64,000 nucleotides of DNA, from the NCBI GenBank assembly GCA_009746045.1, contig RPFO01000253.1, positions 1,493,888-1,557,887 of the forward strand, in the 5' to 3' direction. The stretch comes from Mesostigma viride (Eukaryota; Streptophyta; Mesostigmatophyceae; Mesostigmatales; Mesostigmataceae). Under the pieces are notes generated by a model, which saw nothing but the letters and a program-made list of their open reading frames with translations, was not told the DNA's origin and did no database searches. The number at the start of each line of letters is the position of its first letter. Within the stretch, counting starts at the first letter, position 1. This document shows positions 21,211-32,271 of this stretch, piece after piece. The position numbers and the translations under genes are program-made.

Positions 21211-23330
21211 TAATTAATTAATTAGACTCGTGCTCCCGTTGGGGAGTCACGGAGCATTAACCCCGATCGATGGATGGATGGATGGGTGCAAACAGTCCTA
21301 CCGGTGTAAACTATCTACATTGGCTACATACTACATCTATCTAACAGCATTCTAACTACAACATCTATCTAGGCAGCCGCACGCTGCCCTAGGGGGAGCT
21401 ATCTGGCGTGCCTCCCGCGGGATTGCACACGCGGGCGCTTCCCCACTGGGGGGGGCTCGTTGTCCTCTATGACCTGGGCCCACTTGGCCTTGTCCATCAT
21501 CTTCTTCCAAATCACGGAGAGGCCTAGGCCCCCCATGTCCTCGACTAGCTGTTCTTTGAAAGTGCGGGCCTTGCGGCGTCTAACATCACTGGGCCCAGCC
21601 CACGTCAGGAGGTGCCGGCCAGGCTGGGCTGGTCGCAGTCCTGCGGGGGGGCCACGTGAGGTGTCTACCTGGTTGGTGCGAGCTAGGTGCCCTACTAGCT
21701 GCAGGCGGCGTTGCTTAATGGTGCTGGTGATATAGGGCATGCCCTGGTACAGGTCCTCATTGCGGACATGAGCAGCATATCCTACTCTGAAAATGGAACG
21801 CAGCATGTTGGTGACCGCGCCGCCCAGCTTGCGGGCCAGGTCGGCGGTGAGGGTCCACGTTTCGGCGCCATACGTGAGAACAGGAAGGACGAGGACCTTG
21901 AACAGGTCCTGTTTCTCGATCTTGCCCAGGGGCTTGCGCCACAGGGCCCGGTACTGGCGTAAAGCGTGCCAGGCGAGGGAGATGCGATGGTCCACATCAA
22001 CCTCGCAGCTGGGGAGCAGGCTGCCCAGCAGCTTAACGCGGTCCCGATACAGGACTCGAGAGCCGTCTAGGAGATAGAGGGGCGGCGGTGAGTTGGTGAG
22101 CCCAACCGCCAGGGCCTCTGTCTTCTTGCTGACCTCAAGCCCCACTGCACGGGCCTCGAGAGCCAGGCAGTCAAGCCATGTCTGCACGTGCTCAGTGTCC
22201 TCGAAGAGGGTGGTGTCGTCTGCGTAAATGATGTCTGCTAGCCGAATGTCCGTGTCCGCACCGCCATGCCAGAATTTGTTAGCAACCTGCACAACGTTGC
22301 GGACATGAGCAGCATATCCTACTCTGTAAATGGATCGCAGCATGCTGGTGACCGCGCCGTCCAGCTTGCGGGCCAGGTCGGCGGTGAGGGTCCACGTCTC
22401 GGCTCCATACGTGAGAACAGGAAGGACGAGGACCTTGAACAGGTCCTGTTTCTCGATCTTGCCCAGGGGCTTGCGCCACAGGGCCCGGTACTGGCGTAAA
22501 GCGTGCCAGGCGAGGGAAATGCGATGGTCCACATCAACCTCGCAGCTGGGGAGCAGGCTGCCCAGCAGCTTAACGCGGTCCCGATACAGGACTCGAGAGC
22601 CATCTAGGAGAAAGAGGTCAGGCGGTGGGTTGGTGAGCCCAACCGCCAGGGCCTCTGTCTTCTTGCTGACCTCAAGCCCTACTGCACGGGCCTCGAGAGC
22701 CAGGCAGTCAAGCCATGTCTGCACATGCTCAGTGTCCTCGAAGAGGGTGGTGTCGTCTGCGTAGATGATGTCTGCCAGCCGAATCTCCGTGTCCGCACCG
22801 CCATGCCAGAATTTGTTAGCAACCTGCACTCCTGGTTCCCTGCCCACGATGCGGGAAAATCGCTTGCGCGCCTGAATCATTACGTATTCGACAACAATAA
22901 TGAACAGGTAGGGCGAGAGCACGCAGCCCTGCCACACACCCTTCTGTAAAGGGCATGGGGGCGTGGTCCCGTAAGAAGTGCGCACCGAAGTGGTGGACCC
23001 TTCATACAGGTTGCGGATGACAGCAATCAGGGGGCGGGGGATCCGGAACAACTCGAGGATGTCCCAAAGCGCAGGCCAGAACACCGAATCGAAGGCTTTG
23101 ATGAAGTCCACCAGCACAACGTGCAAAGGGGACTCACCAGGCTGAAGGCGTTGCAGTTCCTCCACCAGTCGGCGAGTAGCGAAGAGCGCCTGTACTGTGT
23201 TGCGACCTGAACGGAAGCCGTGCTGAGTCTCGCTGAGGTGACCGTCCAGGGCCGTGCGCAGGCGGTTCAGGATGAGCCGCATAAGAAGCTTGAGGGGGGC
23301 ACTTTGAGGGGGGCTCAGGGCCATGTGTTA
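21211..23330 (-). mobile_element. LINE-A copy A4, longest copy
   Basis: Tail 21211-21224, hairpin 21232-21255, a five-unit GGAT tract, 3' UTR, then a 641-codon frame. The 5' end is truncated in the fingers part of reverse transcriptase, so the endonuclease is missing. Confidence 0.9.
21399..23324 (-). CDS. LINE-A reverse transcriptase with duplicated palm segment
   Basis: A 641-codon open frame lacking its N-terminus. Visible RT motifs: LSETQHGFRSGRNTVQAL (fingers), VVLVDFIKAFDS (motif A), GVWQGCVLSPYLF (motif B) and DIIYADDTTLF (motif C). Then comes a 179-residue segment, VQVANKF through HVRN, repeated in frame (537-bp units at 21760-22296 and 22297-22833), so the YADD box occurs twice. The C-terminal part has the KQRRLQLVGHLART block common in non-LTR elements. 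The duplication is internal, the frame is intact, and the second palm cannot belong to a normal enzyme fold. Product most likely inactive. Confidence 0.85.
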   Translation of the reverse strand: MALSPPQSAPLKLLMRLILNRLRTALDGHLSETQHGFRSGRNTVQALFATRRLVEELQRLQPGESPLHVVLVDFIKAFDSVFWPALWDILELFRIPRPLIAVIRNLYEGSTTSVRTSYGTTPPCPLQKGVWQGCVLSPYLFIIVVEYVMIQARKRFSRIVGREPGVQVANKFWHGGADTEIRLADIIYADDTTLFEDTEHVQTWLDCLALEARAVGLEVSKKTEALAVGLTNPPPDLFLLDGSRVLYRDRVKLLGSLLPSCEVDVDHRISLAWHALRQYRALWRKPLGKIEKQDLFKVLVLPVLTYGAETWTLTADLARKLDGAVTSMLRSIYRVGYAAHVRNVVQVANKFWHGGADTDIRLADIIYADDTTLFEDTEHVQTWLDCLALEARAVGLEVSKKTEALAVGLTNSPPPLYLLDGSRVLYRDRVKLLGSLLPSCEVDVDHRISLAWHALRQYRALWRKPLGKIEKQDLFKVLVLPVLTYGAETWTLTADLARKLGGAVTNMLRSIFRVGYAAHVRNEDLYQGMPYITSTIKQRRLQLVGHLARTNQVDTSRGPPAGLRPAQPGRHLLTWAGPSDVRRRKARTFKEQLVEDMGGLGLSVIWKKMMDKAKWAQVIEDNEPPPVGKRPRVQSRGRHAR

Positions 23331-25250
23331 CGTATACTCCCAACTCTAGCAAGATCAGGGCGTGAATGTGTCTCGAGCCTAAGTCATCATCATACGCCGC
23401 ATGTCCAAGAATATTGGTTTCAATGGGCGACTTGTGCAGTCACCCTGGACCTTCCACATGGAAGCTGAGCAAGAAATGCGTTGAATTTTGTTTTGCAAGT
23501 TACTTCACATTTGCAACTGAGGAGCCTGGCTGGTGCAGTGACAATCAGTATTAGAAGCCCTATCTGCAATAAAAGTTGGCTGGGCAGCTCACAATCTTAG
23601 TCGGCAGGATCACTACTTAAAGTGAGATAACTATGTACAAAGGGCTCAGCAAACTAATGGCTAGGAGCCAAATGCTGGGAGTGTGTTATCCGCACAAGCA
23701 GCGATATTTGCGGGAAAAAAACAGCACACCCGTGCTATCAGGGTCACTGTCAGGGTTAAGAATTCCCAGCCCTTGCTGCCGTCCTCCCGTGTGTCCATCA
23801 AGAACCAACGGATGACTCAATGGCATGCAGCCTAGACTAGGAAAACTTGGTACAGGGAAAATTTGGTCCCGTCGAGGCAGGAAGAGATAGATAGACAGCA
23901 GGGCACTCAGTCACACTTGCGCATAACCGGCACGAGCAGCCATTTGCTCGAAAGCGAAATGTACTTGAGCCAGCCCACCGCTGTCAACATAAGCATTCCT
24001 TGAAATTTCCACTGCGGGCGCTTCACACTTGCGTCCGCTTGTGGGAATTGCCGAGCGTCGGGTCTGCACCATGGCAGCAAGAATTGCCAGCGCCGCTTTG
24101 CAAGGAGGCTTCGTCCTTTCCGGGCACGCCGGATGCCGGGTGACCACAACGTCTTATTGCTGCTTGACGCGAGGGGGCGGCTTCTCAGATGACAAAGCGT
24201 ATATCCAATAGCCCTGGAGACGCCAGAATCGAGGAAATCAAGTCGAGTTAAGGGAATCCTGGGGAAATTGTTAAGCTTCTGCGACATTGGAATGCGCAAT
24301 TCGACCCACAGACAAATTCCAAGAACGCATTACGTCAACCCGGCGACGTGTCCCGCCCTGCCCACCTAGTGTCCCACCCACCCACCCACCCCACCCCGCA
24401 ACGGTTTCTGCCATATTTAGAATGGTCGCTCATATTGCCTCCTCTATGCGTACTATACAGGCAAGCGGGACATTTTACGCCACAAAAAAAAGTACGGTGC
24501 TTGTTGGAGCTACACGAGCCAATTGCAAAATTCGACGACTGAGATCAGCAAAAATCCCTGCGCAAGACAGCGTGGTGTGCACCTGTCTAAATCTCAACGA
24601 CTCAGCGGGAAGGCTCCCAACGGTAAGACTGACAACAGCCAAAATTTCGATTGGCGGAAGGATACAAATGCAACCACGTGCATGACGCACAACACCATGA
24701 CAAACGATGCCAACGGCGACGAGAGCATGGAGGAAAGTTCTGGATCTTTTGCGTCGTCCATTGACGCGGTCACATCCAGTCCGTCCATGGCTCCCCGTAT
24801 GGATGCCATGTTGTCCAATAACCAACTTGTAAATGGCTTATTATCAATCTTTGCGAAGACCTAGCAAGCCATATCGTGTCTCCGGGTCGGCATGGGGTGA
24901 ACGAAACGTTTTTCCGCTTTTCGTGAGCAGCTGCGAATTTGGGCATTCGAGAGTCCAGACAGCCTCGGCAGTTTTCTTATTCTGGCATATCCGATGTAAT
25001 ATAACACAGGCGAATACCTGGCGAATCTTGTCCTTCAGGCTTGTGTTAAAATTTGACAGGTAAAACCTGGGTAAAAACTAAAAAGGCTGTGGTGGACTGG
25101 TGGTCCTATGACTCCTATCTAAACCAGCTAATTACTTTATCCATGAAGGCACAATTTATGCGCTCTTATGTATGTCTTATGAACTCGATTTCCGGTGAAA
25201 TGGGTGTTAGTTTATTTCCATATAACAGTTAAGGTGACCCAGGTGTGCCA
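23331..25250. other. Gap between two LINEs, two weak exon candidates
   Basis: Minus 24147-23911 reads as 78 codons ending FEQMAARAGYAQV and could be an exon. Plus 24698-24862 reads MTNDANGDESMEESSG... and ends LLSIFAKT. Neither has homology I know nor a convincing partner exon. Confidence 0.25.
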
Positions 25251-28192
25251 AAAATAGCCTGAGATGCCTAGTTGTGCCTAAATTGGGGTGCCCGCATTAA
25301 TAAGGCGCGCCCTGCGACCACTTCTTCTTATTTTCGGGGAAATGGGTATATTTTATTAGCCAATTATGGACCAAAGAGGTGAGAGGGGAAATGAGTATCA
25401 GCGAATCCTAATGAAGGTGGGCACGCACACGTGTGGCGGTGACAGGTGAAAGGCTAATAGGGCGCGTTATTAGACCAGGGAAGCCATTGGACCTGAGTGA
25501 TGTCGCCATGAGGCATACTGGTGAATACCTGATTACGGCCCAGTAGATCATGAAAAAGCTGGAGCGGGCTGGGCTTGTCGTTATTGGGCCCTGGGTCCCA
25601 CACCCTGTGTTGTTCCTGAGCTAACAGCCAGTAGCGGCGCATAGCCGCATTCCATAGGTATATAAAGCGCCGGACTACGCCGCCGCGGGTATACTCCTCG
25701 CGGACCTTAAAGACTGTCTCGTTGCGTATGGTCCAGATCGCGTATAGCATAGTAGTGCGTAGCCATATCCATTCTGCTTGGGAAACTGAAAGCTCGGACC
25801 CTGGTGTGCCAGCAATACCGAAAATGATGGTACGCACGCTGATTGGGAGAGTGGGTGGCGATGCCGTCCATGCGGCCCAGATGTTAATGAGCCACGTCCA
25901 AACCCCAGGGAGATTACAGTAAAGAAACCTGTGCTCAATGGTTTCACTAGGGTGCGTGCACAGGCATGATGCATCATGACCAAAACGCTCGTGGAGCATG
26001 GCGCAGACCCCTATCGCCCTATGCATCAAAAGGTGTTGTACATCAGTGGCCCTGCGGTCCACGAGAGGGTGGTCTACCGCCAGGGTAATCATCTTAACCC
26101 AAGTGTAGCCCGGCCAATGTATTCCCCAGCGGGCTCGGCCCGGGTGGGGCTGATGGTACATATGCAACAAGATATCATAACCCCAATCTGCGGTGTACTC
26201 AAAGATACATTTGCTGGTTCTGATGTCCCCCTTGGTTAAGACCCATCCAAATTCAACCGGGTCCAGATGTAGTAGATCGAGCCGTGTGTTGCCCACGTGT
26301 AGCCATGTAATGCTCTCAACCGGGGATAATGGGTCCGGCTGGATCATGCAGGATCTTGGCACAGACCATGGGACTACGCGTATGCGGTGACACTGGGAAG
26401 CTGGCGTGTACGCATATAAGGTGGATAGTTGATACAGACACCCATTGTGGCCAGAAATAGCGTCCAGCAGTTGTAGTTGGAGCCCCTCAGGTGGCAGAAC
26501 CGTCACGACTAAACCCTTGCACGCAGGCGTGACTCCGTCGGCGTAGAAGCTAACCCAGTCGCCGGTTATAATTGGCTTGCGTGGGGCAGTCATCAATGCA
26601 TGCCACGCCGCTGGTATCGCACTTATAAGAGTTTGCCACGCTTGCAGGGAGGGCATGTGGGAGACCCAAGTGCTGACCTCGTCGTAGCTGAGCCGTCGGT
26701 ACGCAGCGCCGTGCCCCAGGTAGAGGTCCAGCACCCTGACAATCGGCGGTGACGCGCGCAGAAAGCCATCATACGGGTTGTGTCCGTGGAGAGTGCCCAG
26801 GGGCTTGTTAGTAGCGTCTGTGATTAAGTCATTAAAAAAGAGTGGCTGCCGTGCCACCTCCTCTCTAGTAGTAGGAAAGACTAGGCGACCCGGCTTGAGC
26901 TTATTGTAACCTGTCCATATGCGCTGCCAATACCATGGGAGTCCTTTGTACGAAATAAGGGTGCTGCCCAGTATGCCCGCCCCCAGTTGCCACGAGGTGC
27001 CACTAGCATGGGTGGAAAGAGAGGCTAGCGTTTCACGTGCAAGCATGCAGCCAGGGTGTGTGTTAACGCCCATAAAAACGGATATCACTTGTTTAGCATA
27101 CAGCGACCACAGACGCCATTGTATGTTGTGGAGCCCGAGGCCCCCGTGCACCCATGACATGAAGGACATCTCTCTGTTGATCCATCCGTGGACCGTGTGG
27201 GAGATTAAGCCTTTCTGTTTCCAGACAAAATTGCTGCCAAGGCGTTGGATGAGCTGTGTGGTGGCATCATTGGGTGGGTGTGCTTGGCAATAATACAAGA
27301 CCTTAGAGAACAACAGTTGGTTGACGATCAGGGTTCGCCCTCGTAGGCTCATGCGGTGGACGGCCCCCCAGCGCCCTGCGGTAAGGAGAACGCCTGCAAG
27401 CTTGCCCACGTGGTTGGTTTCATCATACATGAAAGAACGTTGTTCAGCCAAGCGTCCCTCGGGTGTGCAGCCGATGGGACAATTGTGCAAAAGGTGGTGA
27501 TCCCCCGGCTTGACCCAGGTCACAGCCAGGTTGGGGAGGGCGTAGCGTAGGGTGTTGGTTTTGCCGATATGCAGTCCCGTGGACTTGAGCACATTGCATC
27601 GTTGTTGTGTGGCAACAGAATAGGTAGTGATATTATCCATGACAGCATGCACTTCAGGCAGAGAGATACAAACATTTGTTGTGTCATCCACATAAGCCGT
27701 TTGGAATATACCTTTACCGTTACCTGTCGGGAAGCCCCGAATGCGAGGATCGTTCTGGTGTAGCCAGTAGAGTCCTGCGTGGGCCAAGAGAAATAGAATA
27801 GGGGACATGCAATCTCCTTGTGGTAGCGATCGTGAGCTAGCGCCGGTCGCTGACTTGTGTCCGTCTATTAGTAAATACCAAGCCAGGGATTTGATCATAC
27901 CCATAATGACGGTCATGAGTTGTGGGCCAAATCCTAGTGCGGTTAGAATGTGTTCTAGGTATTCCCAGCACATACGGTCAAAGGCTTTTTCAAAATCCCA
28001 AAACAATATGAAACCCTCTATATCGTCGCGCCAGGCTTTTTCCACAATGTCCATGATGAGGGTAATGCTGTCGTTGATGTGGAGATTGGCCCTAAAGCCC
28101 ACTTGCTCCGGACCAATGAGGAAGTCTAGGACGGTGTATAAGCGTCGTTGGATTATAAAAATTTGGACCTCATTCCCGATTTGTGCGTGTCA
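25251..28192 (-). mobile_element. LINE-B, L1-like, 5'-truncated
   Basis: It contains the 882-codon RT frame and a short 3' UTR. The 5' break lies at about 28192, just above the RT fingers. The 3' boundary is uncertain. The flank words CACTTCTTCTTAT (28194 and 25311) and TCTTATGAACTCGAT (28200 and 25177) recur on the two sides and may be remnants of the target duplication. Confidence 0.8.
25454..28189 (-). CDS. L1-like reverse transcriptase with zf-RVT domain
   Basis: The frame is open for 911 codons after a TGA at 28192-28190, and no ATG precedes the RT. The first codons (LIGPEQVGFRANLHIND) are RT fingers, so the endonuclease and start are lost. Motif A is FWDFEKAFDRMCW, motif B SLPQGDCMSPILFLLA and motif C TAYVDDTTN. 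About 700 residues further on lies a zf-RVT type domain, DVQHLLMHRAIGVCAML to ETIEHRFLYCNLPGVW. The absence of stops suggests a recent insertion. The YVDD and zf-RVT combination is typical of L1/Tx1-like elements in plants and algae. Confidence 0.88.
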   Translation of the reverse strand, partial: HAQIGNEVQIFIIQRRLYTVLDFLIGPEQVGFRANLHINDSITLIMDIVEKAWRDDIEGFILFWDFEKAFDRMCWEYLEHILTALGFGPQLMTVIMGMIKSLAWYLLIDGHKSATGASSRSLPQGDCMSPILFLLAHAGLYWLHQNDPRIRGFPTGNGKGIFQTAYVDDTTNVCISLPEVHAVMDNITTYSVATQQRCNVLKSTGLHIGKTNTLRYALPNLAVTWVKPGDHHLLHNCPIGCTPEGRLAEQRSFMYDETNHVGKLAGVLLTAGRWGAVHRMSLRGRTLIVNQLLFSKVLYYCQAHPPNDATTQLIQRLGSNFVWKQKGLISHTVHGWINREMSFMSWVHGGLGLHNIQWRLWSLYAKQVISVFMGVNTHPGCMLARETLASLSTHASGTSWQLGAGILGSTLISYKGLPWYWQRIWTGYNKLKPGRLVFPTTREEVARQPLFFNDLITDATNKPLGTLHGHNPYDGFLRASPPIVRVLDLYLGHGAAYRRLSYDEVSTWVSHMPSLQAWQTLISAIPAAWHALMTAPRKPIITGDWVSFYADGVTPACKGLVVTVLPPEGLQLQLLDAISGHNGCLYQLSTLYAYTPASQCHRIRVVPWSVPRSCMIQPDPLSPVESITWLHVGNTRLDLLHLDPVEFGWVLTKGDIRTSKCIFEYTADWGYDILLHMYHQPHPGRARWGIHWPGYTWVKMITLAVDHPLVDRRATDVQHLLMHRAIGVCAMLHERFGHDASCLCTHPSETIEHRFLYCNLPGVWTWLINIWAAWTASPPTLPISVRTIIFGIAGTPGSELSVSQAEWIWLRTTMLYAIWTIRNETVFKVREEYTRGGVVRRFIYLWNAAMRRYWLLAQEQHRVWDPGPNNDKPSPLQLFHDLLGRNQVFTSMPHGDITQVQWLPWSNNAPY

Positions 28193-30327
28193 TCCACTTC
28201 TTCTTATGAACTCGATCAGTCCACCTGTGCCCACTAAACCGGGGGAGCAACAACAACAACTGGGCCCACTGAACAGTAGTGTCAAGTGTTGGTCTGTGTT
28301 GGTACATGTACGTCCGTATGTGATAGATATCGTGGGCTAATTAGCGGGCCTGAACTGGACTAAATAAGCTGAGTACATATAACGACATGTAAGCGGACAT
28401 GGGTAAACGCCAAGGTCAAGAAACAATATTGCCTAGGTCAAGAAACAGTAATAGTAAACACCAGGCACAACTGTAGGCACTATGTACTAGATGTAGGCAG
28501 GTCCCACTGAACGAACAGTCGAACACGCTGACAACCTATTCTTGGCGAATAAACTCAACTCCACTCCTGCTCCACTCAACATGGCGACTGGCGTCTGGAC
28601 GGTTTTCGTAGCGTCAAAGTGCTACTGCATGCCACTCCACTGGAGCGAATTATGGGCAACAACAACAACCACTGGAGCGAAGCTGCTGTGTGTTGGATGC
28701 AACTAACTCACTAACTAACTGGAGCGAAGCTGCTGGTGCAGGCGACTGCAGCAACAACAACATGTACGAGCATTTTTCCGCGTGGCCCTAAGAAGTAAGA
28801 ACCACCAGACGAGCACGCGAGCGGGGAAGCTAAGGCACAAGCAGACACCAGCCCTCTCGACGGTCAAGGGCTCAAGGCGAATTATCCTGTCTGGAGCCTG
28901 GATTTTACTTTCTCTAGCGAGGGCACTGGCTCAGAACAGTTGCATTCGGATATCTGGGTTATAATCGTCGTGTTATCATCCTGCGTGTTTTGGAGGCATG
29001 GCTTTGATGGTTGCGAAGATGCCGGCGTGAATGGCTAGTGTAACAGGGTACCTGTTCCCGCATTTGTAGCCTGCTGCTACGGGAAAGAACATTGCGTAGA
29101 TGCCAGTACTCTAAAAATCTAGTTCACTGCTAAAGGCTTATTTTGAAATGAGTACGAAACGAGAGAAAACGAGACCTGCCACACTTGCTTTGCCGGAGCA
29201 GCCCAAAACACCTTTTTCTTTGTAAGTGCTAGACATTCCTGCCAAACCAAATGGCATTGCCGTGCAGCATGCAAACTGTACTATTGAGCTACTTCAACAA
29301 GGGAATCTATAATGGTGCGTTTTCTCCTGCCTGACTTTTGTTTCGGGAAATTACGTGCTCATTCGGGGCTGCGATGGCGCAGATCACAGAGCGGGACGTT
29401 TACGGAGGGTGACATCAGCATCAACAAATCTGGACTCGTGATTGGTGGAAAGCCAGACTCCCCTGGTGTAGAGAGTCGGGCGAGCAGGCCGGCCAGTGCA
29501 AAGACGTGAGTACTCTGTCTTTGTGGTGGTGGCAGCGCCAGTTGGATAAGTGTACCTGTACCGGGAGCCAGCATGTCCACCCGATAGTTGCAGGGCGTGA
29601 TCCAGCGACGCTGCATGAAGGTTTACTGGACACGCCCGGCGAAGCCAAAAGTACGCAGCCGTGCTGGCTTGCAGGCATTGCTTCGACGGCTGTGTGCGGT
29701 GGCCCATACTCCTGTGCAACCAGATTCGACAATTACACACATACCAGCGCATTGCTAACTGTTTGCACACCACATTGCTAAACGCTTGTTCATCACAGAC
29801 GCGCCTTTTATACTGTGCTCGTCACGCCGTTGTCCTGTTTTAGCTTGGCACTGGCCAGGGCGATAAGTTATCGCTGTGCCGACAGCAGCACCTAGAGCGG
29901 AGGGTGCGTGCACCAGATAGGGCGACCGGATGGGGTACCATAGCTGTTATCATGTGACCCTGCATTCCTGCTGGATTTGTGCCGTTGTGTATTGTGCAGG
30001 GTATTCGATTATGCTGCCAAGGGAACGGTTGAGAGCCACCAGGTACGGCTCCTACCCTGGCTATCTCTTGGTGCTATTATTGTCGCACATTTATATCTGT
30101 ATGGGCACATATTTATGTACGTATCTTCATGTATATGTTTCTTGTTGCCATGGATTCGAGCGAGATGGCCGAGTGCCGCCATGCTTAATGCGCATGATTC
30201 TGCTGGCATTATAGAATGTTTTCGTTGCATTGGGAGCCATAGGGTAGATATGTATACACACATGTGTCTGTAAACCAGCCGTTTGCTTGAGCTCTGTTGC
30301 TATCTGTAGACCGGTGATTTTGATTTA
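28193..30327. other. Large gap, nothing recognised
   Basis: Scattered CAACAAC tracts (28240, 28660, 28750) and short ORFs only. The minus frame 29773-29384 (129 codons) has no coding character that I can defend. Confidence 0.35.
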
Positions 30328-31618
30328 TTGACACTGTCTGGAGGCGTTTGATTGTCTTGACACTCCAGATGTGTGATTGCCTTGACACTGTCTGGACAAG
30401 TGTGATTGCCTTGACACTGTCTGTACAAGTGTGATTGCCTTGACACTGTCTGGACAAGTGTGATTGCCTTGACACTGTCTGGACAAGTGTGATTGCCTTG
30501 ACACTGTCTGGACAAGTGTGATTGCCTTGACACTGTCTGGACAAGTGTGATTGCCTTGACACTGTGTGGACAAGTGCGATTGCCTTGACACTGTCTGGAC
30601 AAGTGTGATTGCCTTGACACTGTCTGGAGGTGTGTGATTGCCTTGACACTGTTTGGACAAGTGTGGTTGCCTTGACACTGTGTGGACAAGTGTGATTGCC
30701 TTGACACTGTCTGGACAAGTGTGAGTGCCTTGACACTGTTTGGACAAGTGTGATTGCCTTGACACTGTGTGGACAAGTGTGATTGCCTTGGCACTGTCTG
30801 GATAAGTGTGATTGCCTTGACGCTGTCTGGACAAGTGTGATTGCCTTGACACTGTCTGGACAAGTGTGATTGCCTTGACACTGTGTGGACAAGTGTGGTT
30901 GCCTTGACACTGTCTGGACAAGTGTGATTGCCTTGATACTGTCTGGACAAGTGTGATGGCCTTGACACTGTCTGGGGGTGTGTGATTGCCTTGACACTGT
31001 CTGGACAAGTGTGGTTGCCTTGATACTCTCTGGACAAGTGTGATTGCCTTGACACTGTCTGGACAAGTGTGATTGCCTTGACGCTGTCTGGACAAGTGTG
31101 ATTGCCTTGATACTCTCTGGACAAGTGTGATTGCCTTGGCACTGTCTGGAGGTGTGTGATTGCCTTGACACTGTTTTGACAAGTGTGGTTGCCTTGACAC
31201 TGTGTGGACAAGTGTGGTTGCCTTGACACTGTGTGGACAAGTGTGATTGCCTTGACACTGTCTGGACAAGTGTGATTGCCTTGACACTGTCTGGAGGTGT
31301 GTGATTGCCTTGACACTGTGTGGACAAGTGTGATTGCCTTGACACTGTGTGGACAAGTGTGATTGCCTTGACACTGTCTGGACAAGTGTGATTGCCTTGA
31401 CACTGTCTGGAGGTGTGTGATTGCCTTGACACTGTTTGGACAAGTGTGGTTGCCTTGACACTGTTTGGACAAGTGTGGTTGCCTTGACACTGTGTGGACA
31501 AGTGTGATTGCCTTGACACTGTGTGGACAAGTGTGATTGCCTTGGCACTGTCTGGAGGTGTGTGATTGCCTTGACACTGTGTGGACAAGTGTGATTGCCT
31601 TGACATTGTCTGGACACT
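30328..31618. repeat. 29-bp minisatellite, ~44 copies
   Basis: The unit, ACTGTCTGGACAAGTGTGAT + TGCCTTGAC, repeats with point variants (GTCT/GTGT/GTTT; GACAAG/GAGGTG). On the minus strand no stop codon occurs in any frame, so three overlapping frames of 430-465 codons stay open, all repeats of QGNHTC- and VKAITL-like words. This follows from the 29-base period and is not evidence of a gene. Confidence 0.95.
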
Positions 31619-32271
31619 GGTGATCGCCAGACGTCATCGGGGCCTTGTGAACTTGGCCACCCCTCCCCCAGTGGGCCATCCTAGTCCCTCACACCCATGT
31701 GGCTGCCTGGTCGCAGTATTAGATTCATTCTGGGTGGGTTCAGTAGAGGCTATCAAGCAATGGTTGTACATAACTAGTACTTTGCGCATGACACGCAAGT
31801 ACTTACTTACTTCGTACATAACCCCCATCGTCACTTGGTGGCATGCCCCGGGCTCTGCCTGTGCTGCAGCCCTCTCGCTGATCCGCACCCTGCCAGTGGC
31901 GGGGTTGTGCGCCTGCCCCTGCCGTTGTCATGCACTGCCCCACCCACGTCACCCTTGTGACCTCACCCGTTCCCTGCCCTGCCTCCCCCGTTGCCGCTGC
32001 GGTCTCGTGCCCGCCACTTCCCGTCCCTTTTCCCCCCTGTTGCTGAGCGCCTGCGCCATGAGGAGGAGTGCGTGCCCTGCCCTTGGCTGTGGTTTTGTCA
32101 GTTTTCATCGTCGCTTTTTTTTGCTCGCTTACTTTTGCTTTTGCCCGCTTGTTGTGTGCGCCGCCACGGTTGTCGTTTGCCTGCGCTTTATGCGCGCCCT
32201 CCCGGGCCGTCTTTGTGTGCGCTGCCCTTACCTGTGGTGTGGTCCTTTCTCATCCGAACTTACTTTGGTTG
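31619..32271 (+). promoter_or_regulatory. Upstream region of the MAPKK gene
   Basis: The 653 bp between the minisatellite and the ATG. Pyrimidine-rich from 31850 on. No TATA box in a clear position. Any 5' UTR intron or promoter would lie here. Confidence 0.3.

Noticed and set aside
24523-24864. 113-codon ORF as a gene
   Set aside because: Codon use is unlike the host exons, with no domain and no partner exon. Left as a weak candidate inside a gap.
30209-31679. 465-aa repetitive minus-strand protein, or a CRISPR array, in the 29-bp repeat
   Set aside because: There are no unique spacers between repeats, so it is not a CRISPR array. All three frames being open is a by-product of the stop-free 29-base unit.
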